Source: Thermicanus aegyptius DSM 12793
GTDB lineage: Bacteria; Bacillota; Bacilli; Thermicanales; Thermicanaceae
Reading direction: 5' to 3'
DNA length: 64,000 nucleotides
NCBI RefSeq assembly: GCF_000510645.1
Contig: NZ_KI783301.1
Location: 688,086-752,085, forward strand
Position numbers and translations under genes: made by a program
Shown here: one piece after another, positions 5,781 to 14,439 of the stretch
Position numbering within the stretch: the stretch's first letter is position 1
Layout: every line of letters starts with the position of its first letter
Notes under the pieces: generated by a model
Told to the model about the DNA's origin: nothing
The model's input: only the letters and a program-made list of their open reading frames with translations
The model's database searches: none

Positions 5781-6845
5781 ATGGGATGGGAGTATAAAAA
5801 GAAATATGCAAAACCGTTTCTGATCGGACTGCTTGCGATGGTTCTTGTAAGCTTAACTGCCTGCGGAACAGGCAATACGGAATCAGGAGGGAAAGGTGCC
5901 CAAGGAACCTCCTCCGCTACTCCGAAAGAGAAAGTGCGGGTCGGCTATCTCCTGGTTATGGATGATGCCCCTGCCATTCTGGCCCATGAGGCGGACCTTT
6001 ATCAGAAACATGGCCTGGATGAAGAGATGCAATTGTTTACCAGTGGGACCGATATGATTAAAGCGATCGTCGGCGGTCAAATTGATGTGGGGGTCCTTGG
6101 CTTTACCAATGCCCTCACGTGGTTGGATAAGGGGGCCGATCTTAAGATCGTCGGCGGGGCCCAGATGGGTTACCATAGTCTCATCGTCCGAAAAGATTCA
6201 GGGATCAAAAGCGTGAAGGATTTAAAGGGGCGTGTCGTTGCCTCTCAACAGAAAGGGAGTACCGCCGATATCGTCTGGAATGGAGTCGTATTAAAAGAGG
6301 CGGGGCTTGCCCCTGAGGATGTTCCCATGCAATATGTCTCCCCTTCCGTTGCGGTTCAATCCTTGACCGCAGGCAGGGTGGATGCGGCTTTTGTCTTTGA
6401 GCCTTATGACCATCTGGCCAGAGCGACGGCGGGAGCCGAGTCCATTTATGAAGTGGGAAAAAGCTGGCCCTTCCCCTGCATGGTGGTGATCGCTTCCGGC
6501 GAGACTCTTAAGAAAAACCGGGAGCTGGTAAATAGGACGCTGGATGCCCAAAAGGAAGCCATCGAAATGTTGGAGAATTCCCCCGAAGAAGCCGCGAAAT
6601 ATCTCACCCCGGCTTTTATGAAAGAGGAAAAACTGCAGACGGTAGAGGGCGGCAGTGTTCCGGCGGTTCAGGTCATACGGGAGGCCATCGAGGCACAAGA
6701 CTTTAATTGGGATATCACCGAGGATCAAATCAAAAAAATGCAGGAGATCGTGGGAATGATGGTGGAACAGGGAATTTTAAAGAAGGAGATCGATGTCAGG
6801 AATGCCCTTGATCTCAGTTGGCAAACAAAGGCTTCATCAAAGTAG
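5781..6845 (+). CDS. ABC transporter substrate-binding lipoprotein, NitT/TauT (SsuA-like) family
   Basis: A lipoprotein signal (hydrophobic FLIGLLAMVLVSLTAC, lipobox cysteine at residue 28) anchors a periplasmic-type binding protein of the NMT1/SsuA/TauA fold. Motifs include RVGYLLVMDDAPAILAHEA near the start of the mature domain and DAAFVFEPYDHLA further on. Relatives bind sulfonates, nitrate, thiamine precursors or other small organics; the substrate cannot be assigned. ATG 5781 is chosen for the GGGAGGAG site 5 bases upstream; ATG 5763 (site AGGAG) is possible. First gene of a three-gene importer operon. Confidence 0.85.
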   Translation: MGWEYKKKYAKPFLIGLLAMVLVSLTACGTGNTESGGKGAQGTSSATPKEKVRVGYLLVMDDAPAILAHEADLYQKHGLDEEMQLFTSGTDMIKAIVGGQIDVGVLGFTNALTWLDKGADLKIVGGAQMGYHSLIVRKDSGIKSVKDLKGRVVASQQKGSTADIVWNGVVLKEAGLAPEDVPMQYVSPSVAVQSLTAGRVDAAFVFEPYDHLARATAGAESIYEVGKSWPFPCMVVIASGETLKKNRELVNRTLDAQKEAIEMLENSPEEAAKYLTPAFMKEEKLQTVEGGSVPAVQVIREAIEAQDFNWDITEDQIKKMQEIVGMMVEQGILKKEIDVRNALDLSWQTKASSK

Positions 6846-6857
6846 GAGGCTTATCCG

Positions 6858-7628
6858 ATGAAAGGAGATCGACGGGTTCCTTTTCTCCTCGCCATAGCGA
6901 CCCTTTTTCTGATTTGGGAAGGGGTCTCTTTCCTTCTGCCCCCATATCTTTTGCCCGATGTTCCCCATGTTTTCGCCCGATTGTGGGAGGAGATACGGAA
7001 GGGAGAGTTCCTCGTTTCTTTAGGGAATAGTTTTATGCGTCTCGGAATCGGATATCCCCTGGCCTGTTTCTTGGGGGGAATTCTCGGGCTTTTTGCCGGG
7101 CTGTCAAAACGGTTCGCCCATTATTTAAGAAGCATCATTACCATTCTTCAATCGATTCCTCCCATCACCTGGATTCCCTTTTTGGTCATCCTCTTTGGGT
7201 TCGGCAATCTGCCCATCGTGATCGTGATCGTGATTGCGGCCTTTTTTCCCATGGCCCTTTCCGTGATGAATGGAACGGAAGGAGTGGAACGAACCCATCT
7301 GGAAGTAGCACGGGTCATGGGGGCTTCAAAAAAGGAACTCCTCACCAGAGTTTATCTACCGGAAACCTTGCCTTCCTTTATCACCGGGGCTCAGGTTGCT
7401 TTCGGCAACGCTTGGCGCTCTCTGATTGCAGCGGAGATGGTGGGCGGTGCCGCTTCAGGCTTGGGTTGGTCTATCAGCTATTCCGGGGAGATTGCCGATA
7501 TGAGCGGGGTGTTGATGAATATCGTAGTGATTGGAACGATTGCTTCCTTTTTAGATCATGTGTTATTAGAACAGATCAAAAGGCGTCTTCTCCATTGGCG
7601 TTATGTGGCGGGAGGGGAGAGGGCATGA
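6858..7628 (+). CDS. ABC transporter permease, NitT/TauT (SsuC-like) family
   Basis: A 256-residue integral membrane protein with about six helices. It has the binding-protein-dependent permease signature around EVARVMGASKKELLTRVYLP (about residues 149-168), which contacts the ATPase. It lies 12 bases after the binding-protein gene and overlaps the ATPase gene by 4 bases (ATGA), so the three are co-translated. The substrate follows that of the binding protein and is unknown. Confidence 0.9.
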   Translation: MKGDRRVPFLLAIATLFLIWEGVSFLLPPYLLPDVPHVFARLWEEIRKGEFLVSLGNSFMRLGIGYPLACFLGGILGLFAGLSKRFAHYLRSIITILQSIPPITWIPFLVILFGFGNLPIVIVIVIAAFFPMALSVMNGTEGVERTHLEVARVMGASKKELLTRVYLPETLPSFITGAQVAFGNAWRSLIAAEMVGGAASGLGWSISYSGEIADMSGVLMNIVVIGTIASFLDHVLLEQIKRRLLHWRYVAGGERA

Positions 7629-8371
7629 AGACAGAACTTGAGTTCCAAGGGGTTTATAAATCTTTCTCCGATTTACAGGTTTTGGAGAACGTAAGTTTTT
7701 CAGTGGGAAAAGGGGAATTCGTCGTCATCGTAGGTCCCTCCGGCTGCGGGAAGAGTACCCTTCTCCGCATGGTGGCTGGCCTTGAACGCCCAAGTCGTGG
7801 AGAGGTGCTTTCCCGTGGCGAGCCGATTAAGTCGCCTTCGCCTGAGCGGATGATGATCTTTCAGGAACCTGCGCTCTTTCCCTGGCTTACGGTGGAGCGG
7901 AATGTAGCTTTTGGACTGGAATTGGCGGGGGTCTCTAAAGAGGAACGGCAGGAGAAAGTGAATCAGATGTTGGAAAGAGTAGGGTTAGGAGATTTTCGCC
8001 ATTTTTATCCCTCTCAGCTTTCCGGAGGAATGAAGCAGCGGGCATCCATCGCCAGAGCATTTGTGATGGATCCCGAAATCCTGCTTATGGACGAACCCTA
8101 TGGGGCTCTTGATGCTTTAACCCGTATGGCAATGCAGAATGAGCTTCTTTCTCTCTGGGAAGGAAGCGGAAAGACGGTTCTATTCATCACCCATGACGTG
8201 GATGAGGCGATCGCCTTGGGGGATCGGGTTCTGGTGATGAGGGCGCGACCGGGCAAGGTGATTGAGGAGCTTGTTATCGACCTCCCCAGGCCCCGAAATC
8301 GGAGCGGGGAGGGGTTTTCCACGCTGCGCCAAGAAATTTTGGAACTTCTTGGGGTTCATCCGAAGGGATAA
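7625..8371 (+). CDS. ABC transporter ATP-binding protein, NitT/TauT (SsuB-like) family
   Basis: A 248-residue ATPase with Walker A GPSGCGKST (37-45), signature LSGGMKQR, Walker B ILLMDEPYGALD and the H-loop ITHDVDEA. The order fits the SsuB/TauB/NrtD group that energises uptake through the preceding permease. It starts at the ATG overlapping the permease stop. No clear terminator follows; the next gene has its own promoter. Confidence 0.92.
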   Translation: MKTELEFQGVYKSFSDLQVLENVSFSVGKGEFVVIVGPSGCGKSTLLRMVAGLERPSRGEVLSRGEPIKSPSPERMMIFQEPALFPWLTVERNVAFGLELAGVSKEERQEKVNQMLERVGLGDFRHFYPSQLSGGMKQRASIARAFVMDPEILLMDEPYGALDALTRMAMQNELLSLWEGSGKTVLFITHDVDEAIALGDRVLVMRARPGKVIEELVIDLPRPRNRSGEGFSTLRQEILELLGVHPKG

Positions 8372-8410
8372 CAGGAAAAATGGATGCTTCCCGCATATGG
8401 ATGATTCACC

Positions 8411-8439
8411 TTGATTCACCTGCCGGTTATTGATATACT
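8411..8439 (+). promoter_or_regulatory. SigA promoter of the Lin0512-family gene
   Basis: TTGATT, a 17-base spacer and TATACT with an extended TG motif lie about 75 bases upstream of the start at 8513. Confidence 0.7.
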
Positions 8440-8512
8440 ATCGCCTAGATGTTTTTGCAACGGGGAATCCGCCGGAGACGTTCATGGCATCTTGGAGAAG
8501 GGGGTTTTACGC

Positions 8513-8872
8513 ATGGAGAAATTATTTTTTGTCCAACTTGGAATGGGTGTCGATCTCCATGGACAAGACGTCAATGTGGCTGCGGTTCGGGCCATCGAAA
8601 ACGCGATTCATCATAATTCGATGCCGGGACTTCGTTCCGTCCTGCCCGGAAACAGCTTGGAGAACATGAGGGTCCATGTGCGCCTTGCCGTTCCCTGTGA
8701 TAAAGAGAAGATCGACGAGGAGAAAATCAGGAAGGTGCTTCCGTTTGGAAAGGTGACGATTGAAATTGCCGATGGAGGAATGCTTACCACCAGTGGAGTG
8801 GTTCTTCCGGAGAAAGGGGATCGGAATGACCTCATTTATGTCGTAAATGCTGCGGTAGAAGTTGGGTATTAA
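8513..8872 (+). CDS. Lin0512-family conserved hypothetical protein
   Basis: A 119-residue soluble protein with the family pattern: FFVQLGMGVDLHGQDVNVAA at the N-terminus, ENAIHHNSMPG, and MLTTSGVVLPEKGD toward the end. Lin0512 proteins are widespread in bacteria and plants but lack an established role. The start at 8513 gives the usual family length; upstream codons are not conserved-looking. It has its own promoter, directly after the ABC transporter operon, so a shared pathway is possible but not shown. Confidence 0.85.
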   Translation: MEKLFFVQLGMGVDLHGQDVNVAAVRAIENAIHHNSMPGLRSVLPGNSLENMRVHVRLAVPCDKEKIDEEKIRKVLPFGKVTIEIADGGMLTTSGVVLPEKGDRNDLIYVVNAAVEVGY

Positions 8873-8968
8873 GGATTCCTCCAAATGGAAGATCTTTCAG
8901 AAAAAATTACATCCCTAAAGGAAGGGGTCGGCACGGTTTGCCTTGAGTCTTAACGCATTGCAACATTT

Positions 8969-9023
8969 TTGACAATATTTTTTTCATAGGGGTATAGCCA
9001 ATAGGTATAAAGTAGGATATAAT
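8969..9023 (+). promoter_or_regulatory. Promoter region of the Spo0E-like gene, with a 0A-box-like site
   Basis: TTGACA at 8969-8974 pairs with TATAGC after 18 bases, and a second -10 (TATAAT, 9018-9023) lies downstream. The complementary strand across the -35 box reads ATTGTCAAA, eight of nine bases of a Spo0A box (TTTGTCRAA). Confidence 0.45.
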
Positions 9024-9066
9024 ACGCCTATAATAAAACGTTTTAATTGAGAGAGAGTGTCGGAAG

Positions 9067-9240
9067 ATGGCGGTTATGGTTCAGGTGGAAAAAGAGGATC
9101 AAATCAAGGAGGAAATTTCGCTCCTGCGGAAAAGTCTCTATGAGCTAAGTCGGCAGGTAGATTCTCTTTCCCACCCGGATTTAGTCCAACTCAGTCAAAT
9201 CTTGGATCAAAAGCTTAATCAATTGGGAAGGATCGTCTAG
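9067..9240 (+). CDS. Spo0E-like aspartyl-phosphate phosphatase
   Basis: A 57-residue protein with the Spo0E family layout: one helix (EEISLLRKSLYELSRQVDSL), then the HPDLVQLSQILDQKLNQ helix carrying the SQxLD signature. Spo0E proteins remove phosphate from Spo0A~P and delay sporulation. In this family the conserved SQxLD aspartate is needed for activity, and it is present. The start at 9067 has only a modest GGAAG site. The gene ends inside a terminator (9228-9250) whose stem overlaps the last codons. It was recognised by pattern, not by search. Confidence 0.8.
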   Translation: MAVMVQVEKEDQIKEEISLLRKSLYELSRQVDSLSHPDLVQLSQILDQKLNQLGRIV

Positions 9241-9250
9241 ATCCTTTTTT
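9228..9250 (+). terminator. Terminator overlapping the end of the Spo0E-like gene
   Basis: AAGGATC and GATCCTT form a stem around GTCTA, followed by T-rich sequence; the stop codon lies in the loop. Confidence 0.8.
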
Positions 9251-9368
9251 ATTTGCCTTCGAACGTTCCGGGAGGAAATGCTTCAATCACATGGTGAAAA
9301 AGTTCACAAAAAGTTAACAATTAAATAGACAGAACCTTTATAATATGGATTTATTTTTAATAATTATG

Positions 9369-9377
9369 TGGTATACT
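9369..9377 (+). promoter_or_regulatory. Extended -10 promoter of the 9425 gene
   Basis: TGGTATACT is an extended -10 box within the palindrome GTATACTATAC, about 48 bases before the start. The -35 region is weak. Confidence 0.5.
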
Positions 9378-9424
9378 ATACGTGAAGAGTCAAAATATGT
9401 CGTTTTCGAAAGGGATGAAATAAA

Positions 9425-9619
9425 ATGGAAGAGTATTCGATGAATCATCGTGAACAATTGGCTTGGCAAAGGCAGGTTATCATCGAGGAAATGTCGGAAT
9501 GGCTTCATTCCCAGAAAAAATCGGCTCTCCTAGATGATGAAGAGATGGAAGCTCTTGCGGCAAAGAAACCGGAAACATTAAAGAAGAGGGGATATTTGAG
9601 GTTACAGATCGAACATTAA
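9425..9619 (+). CDS. Unknown small protein (64 residues)
   Basis: A soluble, acidic, mostly helical protein beginning MEEYSMNHREQLAWQRQV. A GGGATGA site lies 8 bases before 9425; an internal ATG at 9440 has no better site. It has its own promoter and terminator, so it is likely a real gene. I do not recognise a family; its size and setting near Spo0E and SspH genes would fit a sporulation-associated small protein, but nothing in the sequence proves it. Confidence 0.6.
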   Translation: MEEYSMNHREQLAWQRQVIIEEMSEWLHSQKKSALLDDEEMEALAAKKPETLKKRGYLRLQIEH

Positions 9620-9640
9620 TCATGGGAAGTTGTATAAGGG

Positions 9641-9668
9641 AAGAACCCGATGGCCGGGTTCTTCTTTT
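9641..9668 (+). terminator. Rho-independent terminator after the 9425 gene
   Basis: AAGAACCC and GGGTTCTT pair around GATGGCC and are followed by CTTTTAT. Confidence 0.8.
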
Positions 9669-9718
9669 ATATCCAAAAATGAATGAAGAGCATCTTGACC
9701 TTGCTCTTTTTTTGATAT

Positions 9719-9727
9719 TGGTATAGT
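9719..9727 (+). promoter_or_regulatory. Extended -10 promoter of tpx
   Basis: TTGGTATAGT contains a TG-N-TATAGT extended -10 box about 60 bases before the tpx start. TTGC-containing sequence lies near the -35 position but is not a good match. Confidence 0.45.
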
Positions 9728-9788
9728 GTTAAAAGTGTAAACGCGGGAAGAGATTTTCCCCAAGATTTACATAAAAGGAGGAAAGAAA

Positions 9789-10316
9789 ATGTCTTTGGAA
9801 AGGACAAATGTGGCAACATTTAAGGGAAATCCCATTACATTGGTAGGTTCGGAGGTGAAGGTGGGGCAAAAGGCCCCTGATTTTCGCCTGAGAAAGAGCG
9901 CTTTCTCCGACGAGAGGACAACCCTTAGCGATTTTGCCGGCAAGGTGAAGTTAATTAGTGTCGTTCCCAGCCTTGATACGCCGGTTTGTGATGCACAGAC
10001 CCGCCGTTTTAACGAAGAAGCCGCCAACCTTGGGGAGAGTGTAGCCATCATCACCGTAAGCTGTGACCTTCCGATGGCACAAGCCCGTTGGTGCGGAGCG
10101 GCAGGCGTCGATCAGGTGACGGTTCTTTCCGACTATTACGACCACAGCTTTGGTGAAGCTTATGGGGTGTATATAAAAGAATTTGGCCTTGACCATCGTT
10201 CCATTTTTGTGTTGGATCGGGAGAATATCGTTCGCTATGTGGAGATTGTGCCGGATGTAACCTCCCATCCTGACTATGGAAAGGCAATCGCTGCGGTGAA
10301 GGAAGTGTTGGGATAA
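9789..10316 (+). CDS. tpx: Thiol peroxidase Tpx (atypical 2-Cys peroxiredoxin)
   Basis: This 175-residue cytoplasmic enzyme reduces hydrogen peroxide and lipid hydroperoxides with thioredoxin. The peroxidatic cysteine is C67 in PSLDTPVCDAQTRRF, and the resolving cysteine is C102 in DLPMAQARWC; a third cysteine (C92) precedes it, as in many Tpx proteins. The start follows AAAGGAGGAAAGAAA, a very strong site. It is a single-gene unit bounded by terminators. Assignment is firm. Confidence 0.96.
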   Translation: MSLERTNVATFKGNPITLVGSEVKVGQKAPDFRLRKSAFSDERTTLSDFAGKVKLISVVPSLDTPVCDAQTRRFNEEAANLGESVAIITVSCDLPMAQARWCGAAGVDQVTVLSDYYDHSFGEAYGVYIKEFGLDHRSIFVLDRENIVRYVEIVPDVTSHPDYGKAIAAVKEVLG

Positions 10317-10336
10317 CTGGGGATAGCGCATGAATA

Positions 10337-10361
10337 GACCTCTTCCGTTGTGGAGGAGGTC
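10337..10361. terminator. Bidirectional terminator between tpx and the chemoreceptor gene
   Basis: GACCTCTTCC and GGAGGAGGTC pair with one mismatch around GTTGT between convergent genes. T-rich sequence follows on the plus strand. Confidence 0.7.
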
Positions 10362-10380
10362 TCTTCTCTTTCTTATGCAT

Positions 10381-11652
10381 TTATCCCCTTCGGGCTTCTT
10401 CTTCGATCCCTTTCCAACGTTCGGCGATTTGCTTCAATTTCCGCGATTGGTCGAAAACCTCTACGATCTCGGAGGCGAGCTGATCTGTGTTTTCCCGTTC
10501 CGCATCGAGTGCTGCACTGGCTTCTTTTGCTCCGGCGGAAAGATTTTGGGCCATGCTTGCCAGGTTTACGGCCTCGTTCAGGACAACCTCGCTTCCTCTC
10601 CTCAGTTTTTCGCTTTCATTCTTCATGGTAATCGCCATTTTGTTTACCACCTGAATGTTTTGGGATATTCCTAGGAAAAGTTGGGCGAGCCTTTTGGCGA
10701 GCTCATCCTGCTGCTCCGCCCTAAGATGAACCTCCCTCGATTTATCTGCGGTCTCCTGGATCAGTTGCCGTATTGTTGCGACATTTTCCTCGATTTTTTG
10801 AATCGAGTTTTTACTGCTTTCCGACAGCTTCCGAATCTCAACGGCAACTACAGCGAATCCTTTTCCCTTTTCGCCAACCCGAGCCGATTCGATGGCCGCA
10901 TTCAAAGCCAACAAATTGGTCTGATTGGCGATTCTGCCAATCACTTCTACCACTTCCTCCACTTGGGTGAACCATTTCTCTAAGGAAGTGGCGGTTTGAT
11001 CTAATTCGGTGATCTGCTCCACGCTTTCTTTGATGAGAGCGTTTACTTTTTCAACCTGTAAAAAGCCCTCGTTTGCCTGCCCTAACGTTTTTTCCATCAT
11101 CCTGGTTAATTCCTCGGCACCTGAGGCCACTTGCCGAATCGATTCATTCATTTCATCCATGGTCTGGGCCGTTCTTTGTACCCGTTCCGCTTGTTCACGA
11201 ATGCTTCGGGAGAATTGCTCGACCGCTTGGGTCAGCTGGTAAATTCTTTCTTTCGAATGCTGACCGGCCTGGGCGATTTTTTCCGCCTGAAAGAGGAGCG
11301 TGGTCGCCTGGTCCCGAACGCTGACTAATATCATTTTAAAACCCTTGATCACCCTGTTGAATCCGTGGGAGAGACGGCCGAACTCGTTGGTTGACCGATA
11401 GGAAACCCGTTTTGAGACATCGATTCCTTCCGTCATGGAGGTGGTGACCTGAATCATGTCCAAAATCGGGTGAAGGATGTAGCGGGTCATTCCTAGAGCT
11501 AAAAGGGTTGATCCGATCATAAAGAGAAGAAATAAGGGAATGAAAGGGGGAAAAACCTCCTGTTTTGCGAAAAGATAGGAGAAAACGATTAATGCTCCCG
11601 TATAAAGGAGAAAGATAAGAAAAAAGGTCCGGAATAGTTTGGACTTCATCAC
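10381..11652 (-). CDS. Methyl-accepting chemotaxis protein without an external sensor domain
   Basis: A 423-residue receptor. Two membrane helices (about residues 7-27 and 36-56) are joined by a loop of only about 10 residues, so there is no extracytoplasmic ligand domain. A HAMP linker ([11 protein letters not shown]... about 58-110) leads to the cytoplasmic signalling domain with the conserved tip [18 protein letters not shown]. It should form arrays with the CheA/CheW encoded at 45706-48267. Input must come from the membrane, HAMP or cytoplasm. A GGAGGT site precedes the tandem ATGATG start. A CCGAATAT stretch upstream only loosely recalls a SigD -10 box. Confidence 0.92.
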   Translation of the reverse strand: MMKSKLFRTFFLIFLLYTGALIVFSYLFAKQEVFPPFIPLFLLFMIGSTLLALGMTRYILHPILDMIQVTTSMTEGIDVSKRVSYRSTNEFGRLSHGFNRVIKGFKMILVSVRDQATTLLFQAEKIAQAGQHSKERIYQLTQAVEQFSRSIREQAERVQRTAQTMDEMNESIRQVASGAEELTRMMEKTLGQANEGFLQVEKVNALIKESVEQITELDQTATSLEKWFTQVEEVVEVIGRIANQTNLLALNAAIESARVGEKGKGFAVVAVEIRKLSESSKNSIQKIEENVATIRQLIQETADKSREVHLRAEQQDELAKRLAQLFLGISQNIQVVNKMAITMKNESEKLRRGSEVVLNEAVNLASMAQNLSAGAKEASAALDAERENTDQLASEIVEVFDQSRKLKQIAERWKGIEEEARRG

Positions 11653-11746
11653 TGGAACCTCCGCTACAATGATTAAATATTCGGTCAGTTCCCTCTTATT
11701 GTAACATAACAGAGGATCATTTCAAGCCCCGTTTGCACAGGTGTTC

Positions 11747-11778
11747 CAAAAAAACGGGAGAGCACCCCATGCTCCCCT
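11747..11778 (-). terminator. Terminator of sspH
   Basis: On the minus strand GGGAGCA pairs with TGCTCTCCC (one bulge), followed by seven Ts. T-rich sequence on the plus side may also stop converse transcription. Confidence 0.75.
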
Positions 11779-11807
11779 TTTTAACCAATGGAATATTTTA
11801 AAAATAA

Positions 11808-12002
11808 TCATGAACTCTCCTTCAAATGTTCAATGGATACGAAGAAGGGTTTCTTATCATTAGGTTGAGTCTGAACTTCTTTATGAATCTTTGCGGTTTT
11901 GCTCCGTTCATCTACTTCATCAATCCAAACGGGTTCTCCCTGGTAGAAGACGTCAATCTTCTCGGGAGAACGTAAAATTTCGTTGGCGCGAGATACATCC
12001 AT
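11808..12002 (-). CDS. sspH: H-type small acid-soluble spore protein
   Basis: A 64-residue protein with the SspH pattern: MDVSRANEILRSPEKIDVFY, then GEPVWIDEVDE and a final SIEHLKE. H-type SASPs are minor spore-core proteins made in the forespore. Start 12002 is chosen because AAAGGAGGTTATCCC precedes it; the frame upstream to 12035 would include that site. Its presence shows an endospore former. Forespore promoters (SigF/SigG) are expected but I could not confirm one. Confidence 0.9.
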   Translation of the reverse strand: MDVSRANEILRSPEKIDVFYQGEPVWIDEVDERSKTAKIHKEVQTQPNDKKPFFVSIEHLKESS

Positions 12003-12149
12003 GGGATAACCTCCTTTCTTCATAGATGTCCGCATTTTCTTTTTTTCGGAAAGGGCCGATGTTACGATCCATCAATTTTCAAATCTTAGATTACTTTGAT
12101 CCATTCCTGCAATTTTTATTCGCTCGTTCTTTAAAAAGTCATATTTTCT

Positions 12150-12178
12150 TTGCTTTTTTACGCTAATAGCATTAAAAT
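12150..12178 (+). promoter_or_regulatory. Likely SigA promoter of sucCD
   Basis: TTGCTT, a 17-base spacer and TAAAAT lie about 45 bases before the sucC start. Confidence 0.5.
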
Positions 12179-12223
12179 TTAGAGGGAATAATTGAAACCT
12201 TAAGGAAGTGGGGAGGTTCCAAG

Positions 12224-13384
12224 ATGAATATCCATGAGTATCAGGGGAAAGAGATCCTGAGGGAGTATGGCGTTGCCGTTCCCAGGGGAAAAGTAGCTTT
12301 CTCCGTGGAAGAGGCCGTCGAAGCGGCGAAAGAGCTGGGCTCACCGGTGACGGTGGTCAAAGTCCAGATTCACGCGGGAGGACGGGGAAAAGCAGGCGGT
12401 GTAAAGGTGGCCAAGAGTTTGGATGAAGTAGAGAAGTTTGCCCGAGAGATTCTCGGGAAAACCCTGGTCACCCATCAAACCGGTCCGGAGGGGAAAGTTG
12501 TAAAGCGGCTTCTCATCGAGGAAGGATCGCGCATCAAAAAAGAGTATTACGTCGGTCTTGTGGTAGATCGTCAGTCGGGTCGGGTGGTGATGATGGCATC
12601 CGAAGAGGGGGGGATGGAGATTGAAGAGGTGGCCGCCAAGACCCCGGAGAAGATCTTTCGGGAAACCATCGATCCACTCGTAGGACTTTTGCCGTTTCAA
12701 GCCCGGAGATTGGCCTACGCCATCAACATCCCCAAGGAGTTAAACAGCAAAGCGGTGAAGTTTATGATGGGGCTTTACCGGGTATTTGAAGAGAAAGATT
12801 GCTCGGTGGCGGAGATCAATCCCTTGGTGGTGACGGAAGAAGGGGAAGTGATCGCCTTAGATGCGAAGCTTAATTTTGATGACAATGCCCTTTACCGTCA
12901 CCCGGAGATTCAGAAGCTTCGTGATTTGGATGAAGAGGATCCCAAGGAGATCGAGGCTTCCAAGTTTGATTTAAGTTATATTGCCTTGGATGGGAACATC
13001 GGCTGTATGGTGAATGGGGCAGGGCTCGCCATGTCCACCATGGATATTATCAAGTTTTACGGCGGAGAACCGGCCAATTTTCTCGACGTGGGTGGTGGCG
13101 CCAGCAAAGAGAAGGTGACGGAAGCGTTTAAGATCATCCTCTCCGATGAAAAGGTAAAAGGGATTTATGTAAATATCTTTGGCGGAATCATGAAATGCGA
13201 TGTGATTGCGGAGGGGGTTGTGGCTGCGGCCCGCGAGGTAGGGCTAGACAAGCCTCTGGTTGTCCGTTTGGAAGGAACGAACGTAGAATTGGGCAAAAAG
13301 ATCTTAAACGAATCCGGCCTCAACATCGTTGCTGCCGAGTCGATGGCGGACGGCGCTGAGAAGATCGTCAATCTGGTGAAATAG
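12224..13384 (+). CDS. sucC: Succinyl-CoA synthetase, beta subunit (ADP-forming)
   Basis: The 386-residue beta subunit of the TCA-cycle enzyme that converts succinyl-CoA, ADP and phosphate to succinate, CoA and ATP. It shows [17 protein letters not shown] at the start, an ATP-grasp domain ([15 protein letters not shown] near residue 50; [20 protein letters not shown] near 200) and the C-terminal CoA-ligase domain with [16 protein letters not shown]. The start follows GGGGAGGTTCCAAG. sucD begins 15 bases downstream, so the two subunits are co-expressed. Confidence 0.97.
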   Translation: MNIHEYQGKEILREYGVAVPRGKVAFSVEEAVEAAKELGSPVTVVKVQIHAGGRGKAGGVKVAKSLDEVEKFAREILGKTLVTHQTGPEGKVVKRLLIEEGSRIKKEYYVGLVVDRQSGRVVMMASEEGGMEIEEVAAKTPEKIFRETIDPLVGLLPFQARRLAYAINIPKELNSKAVKFMMGLYRVFEEKDCSVAEINPLVVTEEGEVIALDAKLNFDDNALYRHPEIQKLRDLDEEDPKEIEASKFDLSYIALDGNIGCMVNGAGLAMSTMDIIKFYGGEPANFLDVGGGASKEKVTEAFKIILSDEKVKGIYVNIFGGIMKCDVIAEGVVAAAREVGLDKPLVVRLEGTNVELGKKILNESGLNIVAAESMADGAEKIVNLVK

Positions 13385-13398
13385 GAGGGTAGGGGAAG

Positions 13399-14298
13399 AT
13401 GAGTATCCTCGTGAATAAAGATACGAAGGTGATTGTCCAAGGGATTACCGGATCTGCCGGGCTATTCCATACGAAACAGATGGTGGAATACGGGACGAAG
13501 ATTGTAGGAGGTACAAGTCCGGGGAAGGGGGGAACGGAATTGGAAGGCATCCCTGTTTTTGACACCGTAGCGGAAGCGGTTGCGAAGACGGGTGCTAATG
13601 CTTCCATCATCTACGTTCCCCCTGCTTTTGCCGCAGATGCGATTATGGAGGCGGTCGATGCAGGGATCGACCTCATCATTGCCATTACGGAAGGGATCCC
13701 CGTCCTCGATATGGTGAAAGTGAAACGGTTCATGGAAGGAAAGAAGAGCCTTTTAATCGGGCCGAACTGCCCGGGGATCATTACTCCAGGAGAGTGTAAA
13801 ATCGGCATTATGCCCGGGTATATTCATAAACCGGGGAAAGTGGGCATTGTCTCCCGCTCCGGAACCCTGACCTATGAGGCGGTTCACCAGTTAACGACCC
13901 GGGGGATCGGCCAATCCACGGCGGTGGGCATTGGCGGCGATCCGGTTAAGGGAATGGAGTTTATTGATGTATTGAAGCTCTTTAATGAAGACCCGGATAC
14001 GGAGGCGGTTATCCTCATCGGGGAGATTGGCGGAACCGCTGAAGAGGCTGCCGCCGACTGGATTAAGGAAAACATGACCAAACCGGTCGTCGGGTTTATC
14101 GGCGGGCAGACGGCCCCTCCCGGACGGCGCATGGGTCACGCCGGAGCGATCATCTCCGGAGGAAAGGGGACGGCTAAGGAAAAGATCGCTAAACTGGAAT
14201 CGGCCGGTGTTCGCATGGCGAAGACCCCGGCGGTAATGGGCGAAACCCTGGTGGAATTTCTTCGGGAAAAAGGGATACTGGAACGGGTTTTGGTTTAA
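13399..14298 (+). CDS. sucD: Succinyl-CoA synthetase, alpha subunit
   Basis: The 299-residue alpha subunit binds CoA in an N-terminal Rossmann domain ([11 protein letters not shown], 11-21) and carries the phosphorylated active-site histidine H247 in [28 protein letters not shown] and [10 protein letters not shown] are further family motifs. Works as a heteromer with SucC, encoded just upstream. A strong terminator follows, so sucCD is a two-gene unit. Confidence 0.97.
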   Translation: MSILVNKDTKVIVQGITGSAGLFHTKQMVEYGTKIVGGTSPGKGGTELEGIPVFDTVAEAVAKTGANASIIYVPPAFAADAIMEAVDAGIDLIIAITEGIPVLDMVKVKRFMEGKKSLLIGPNCPGIITPGECKIGIMPGYIHKPGKVGIVSRSGTLTYEAVHQLTTRGIGQSTAVGIGGDPVKGMEFIDVLKLFNEDPDTEAVILIGEIGGTAEEAAADWIKENMTKPVVGFIGGQTAPPGRRMGHAGAIISGGKGTAKEKIAKLESAGVRMAKTPAVMGETLVEFLREKGILERVLV

Positions 14299-14315
14299 AG
14301 GATTCAATCTTCAAG

Positions 14316-14346
14316 GACCGGATGGCAAAATCCGGTCTTTTTTTCT
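14316..14346 (+). terminator. Rho-independent terminator of sucCD
   Basis: GACCGGAT and ATCCGGTC form a perfect 8-base stem around a short loop, followed by seven Ts. Confidence 0.92.
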
Positions 14347-14348
14347 CT

Positions 14349-14378
14349 CTTTTTTCGGCAGGATTTTTCCGAAAAAAG
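14349..14378. repeat. Perfect 10-base inverted repeat after the sucCD terminator
   Basis: CTTTTTTCGG and CCGAAAAAAG flank a 10-base centre immediately after the terminator T run and about 60 bases before dprA. It could be a second hairpin or a protein site. Confidence 0.5.
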
Positions 14379-14439
14379 AAGAAAAAAGATGAGAACAGGT
14401 TGTAGATGAAGAAGAGGAGGGATTCATCTGGATCGGAAG

